From Sarcophilus harrisii (lineage: Eukaryota > Chordata > Mammalia > Dasyuromorphia > Dasyuridae), in assembly GCF_902635505.1 (NCBI RefSeq), contig NC_045427.1, positions 593,669,665 through 593,733,664 on the forward strand: a DNA stretch of 64,000 nt, given 5' to 3'. The position numbers and the translations under genes are program-made. A model generated the notes under the pieces. That model worked only from the letters and a program-made list of their open reading frames with translations, did not search any database and was not told where the DNA came from. Positions 63,551 to 64,000 of the stretch are shown piece by piece; position 1 is the stretch's first letter, and every line of letters begins with the position of its first letter.

Positions 63551-64000
63551 GATAAGCCTGTCTTCCTCATGGCTAATCAGTTATAGCCCTTCTGATTCTG
63601 ATACAGTTAAGAATCAGCCCTTAATTTATTCCATACGCTGAGGCAGGATGCAGAAGACTAGACATTTCTAACCTGGAGCTTTCCTATTAGAACTCTAATG
63701 TAACCTAATATGCTCCATTGTGTCCCTGTAGGGCATCTTTTTGGGGTATCTTTGGGAGCACAGTCAGAGCCATGGAATCTCATCAGGAGTTTTGTTGGTC
63801 AGTTCTGTGATCTGTTGCTTGCTCTTGTTTATAGTCATGAATGGTGAGGTCTTCAAATTTAGGTGTAGTTAGCAGAGGAATTGATAAAAATTAATCCCTG
63901 GGCAAACAGGCAGGCAGAAGGCTCTGATAAAAATCAGTTTAGCTCCAAGGTCCCACTCTATGAAGAAGTGGTCCAATCTGAAATCCAACTTTTGTCAAAC
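63548..64000. other. Unassigned sequence at the window end
   Basis: No repeat or exon was recognised. Confidence 0.35.

Noticed and set aside
60600-64000. GLUD1 3' exons, expected downstream of FAM25
   Set aside because: No glutamate dehydrogenase text was seen; probably beyond the window.

Overview
The window looks like a marsupial (metatherian) nuclear genome. It is gene-poor and AT-rich. It is packed with tRNA-head SINEs of the 'gcagctaggtggcacagtgg' type, composite SINEs with an RTE (BovB-like) tail, marsupial-type L1 3' ends ('ccatgcatatgttttgaaaataaaaagc'), old MIR and L2/L3 copies, and hAT mini-transposons whose ends read 'cttcttaaact...agtttaagaag'. I cannot fix the species from the sequence. 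All family names are from memory; no search was run.

Two small multi-exon genes are supported, both on the + strand. ADIRF (adipogenesis regulatory factor) has coding exons at 19810-19870, 25255-25317 and 26434-26540 and encodes 76 residues. FAM25 (orthologue of human FAM25A) has coding exons at 52545-52617, 59623-59697 and 60428-60552 and encodes 90 residues. As I recall it, the human 10q23 order is SNCG-ADIRF-FAM25A-GLUD1, and this window matches its middle part. No SNCG or GLUD1 exon was recognised; both probably lie outside.

Layout: 1-19.6 kb is intergenic repeat mosaic (L2, L1, SINEs, an LTR fossil near 16 kb). 19.6-26.7 kb is ADIRF, with repeats in intron 1 and a duplicated 86-bp block in intron 2. 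26.7-52.4 kb is intergenic and includes a large TC/CA microsatellite (28.1-28.5 kb), a GC-richer candidate regulatory element (29.2-29.4 kb), L1 and L2 relics, a probable minus-strand LTR fossil (about 35.6-36.1 kb) and a 65-bp minisatellite split by an L1 (51.2-51.7 kb). 52.4-60.6 kb is FAM25, with a TATA box and a repeat-laden 7-kb first intron. 60.6-64 kb is again repeat mosaic.

The most interesting biology is that ADIRF and FAM25 share a gene plan: three coding exons, both introns in phase 1, a short symmetric middle exon ending in AG(Q/E)K, and a third exon starting A(V/I)xN(L/V)VK. Both proteins are short, Ala/Lys/Glu/Val-rich and look like synuclein-style amphipathic helices. This suggests they are ancient tandem paralogues. 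Two recent-looking local duplications were also found: a 135-bp inverted copy with one mismatch (14134-14268 versus 16504-16638) and a perfect 86-bp direct copy (25396-25481 versus 25985-26070).
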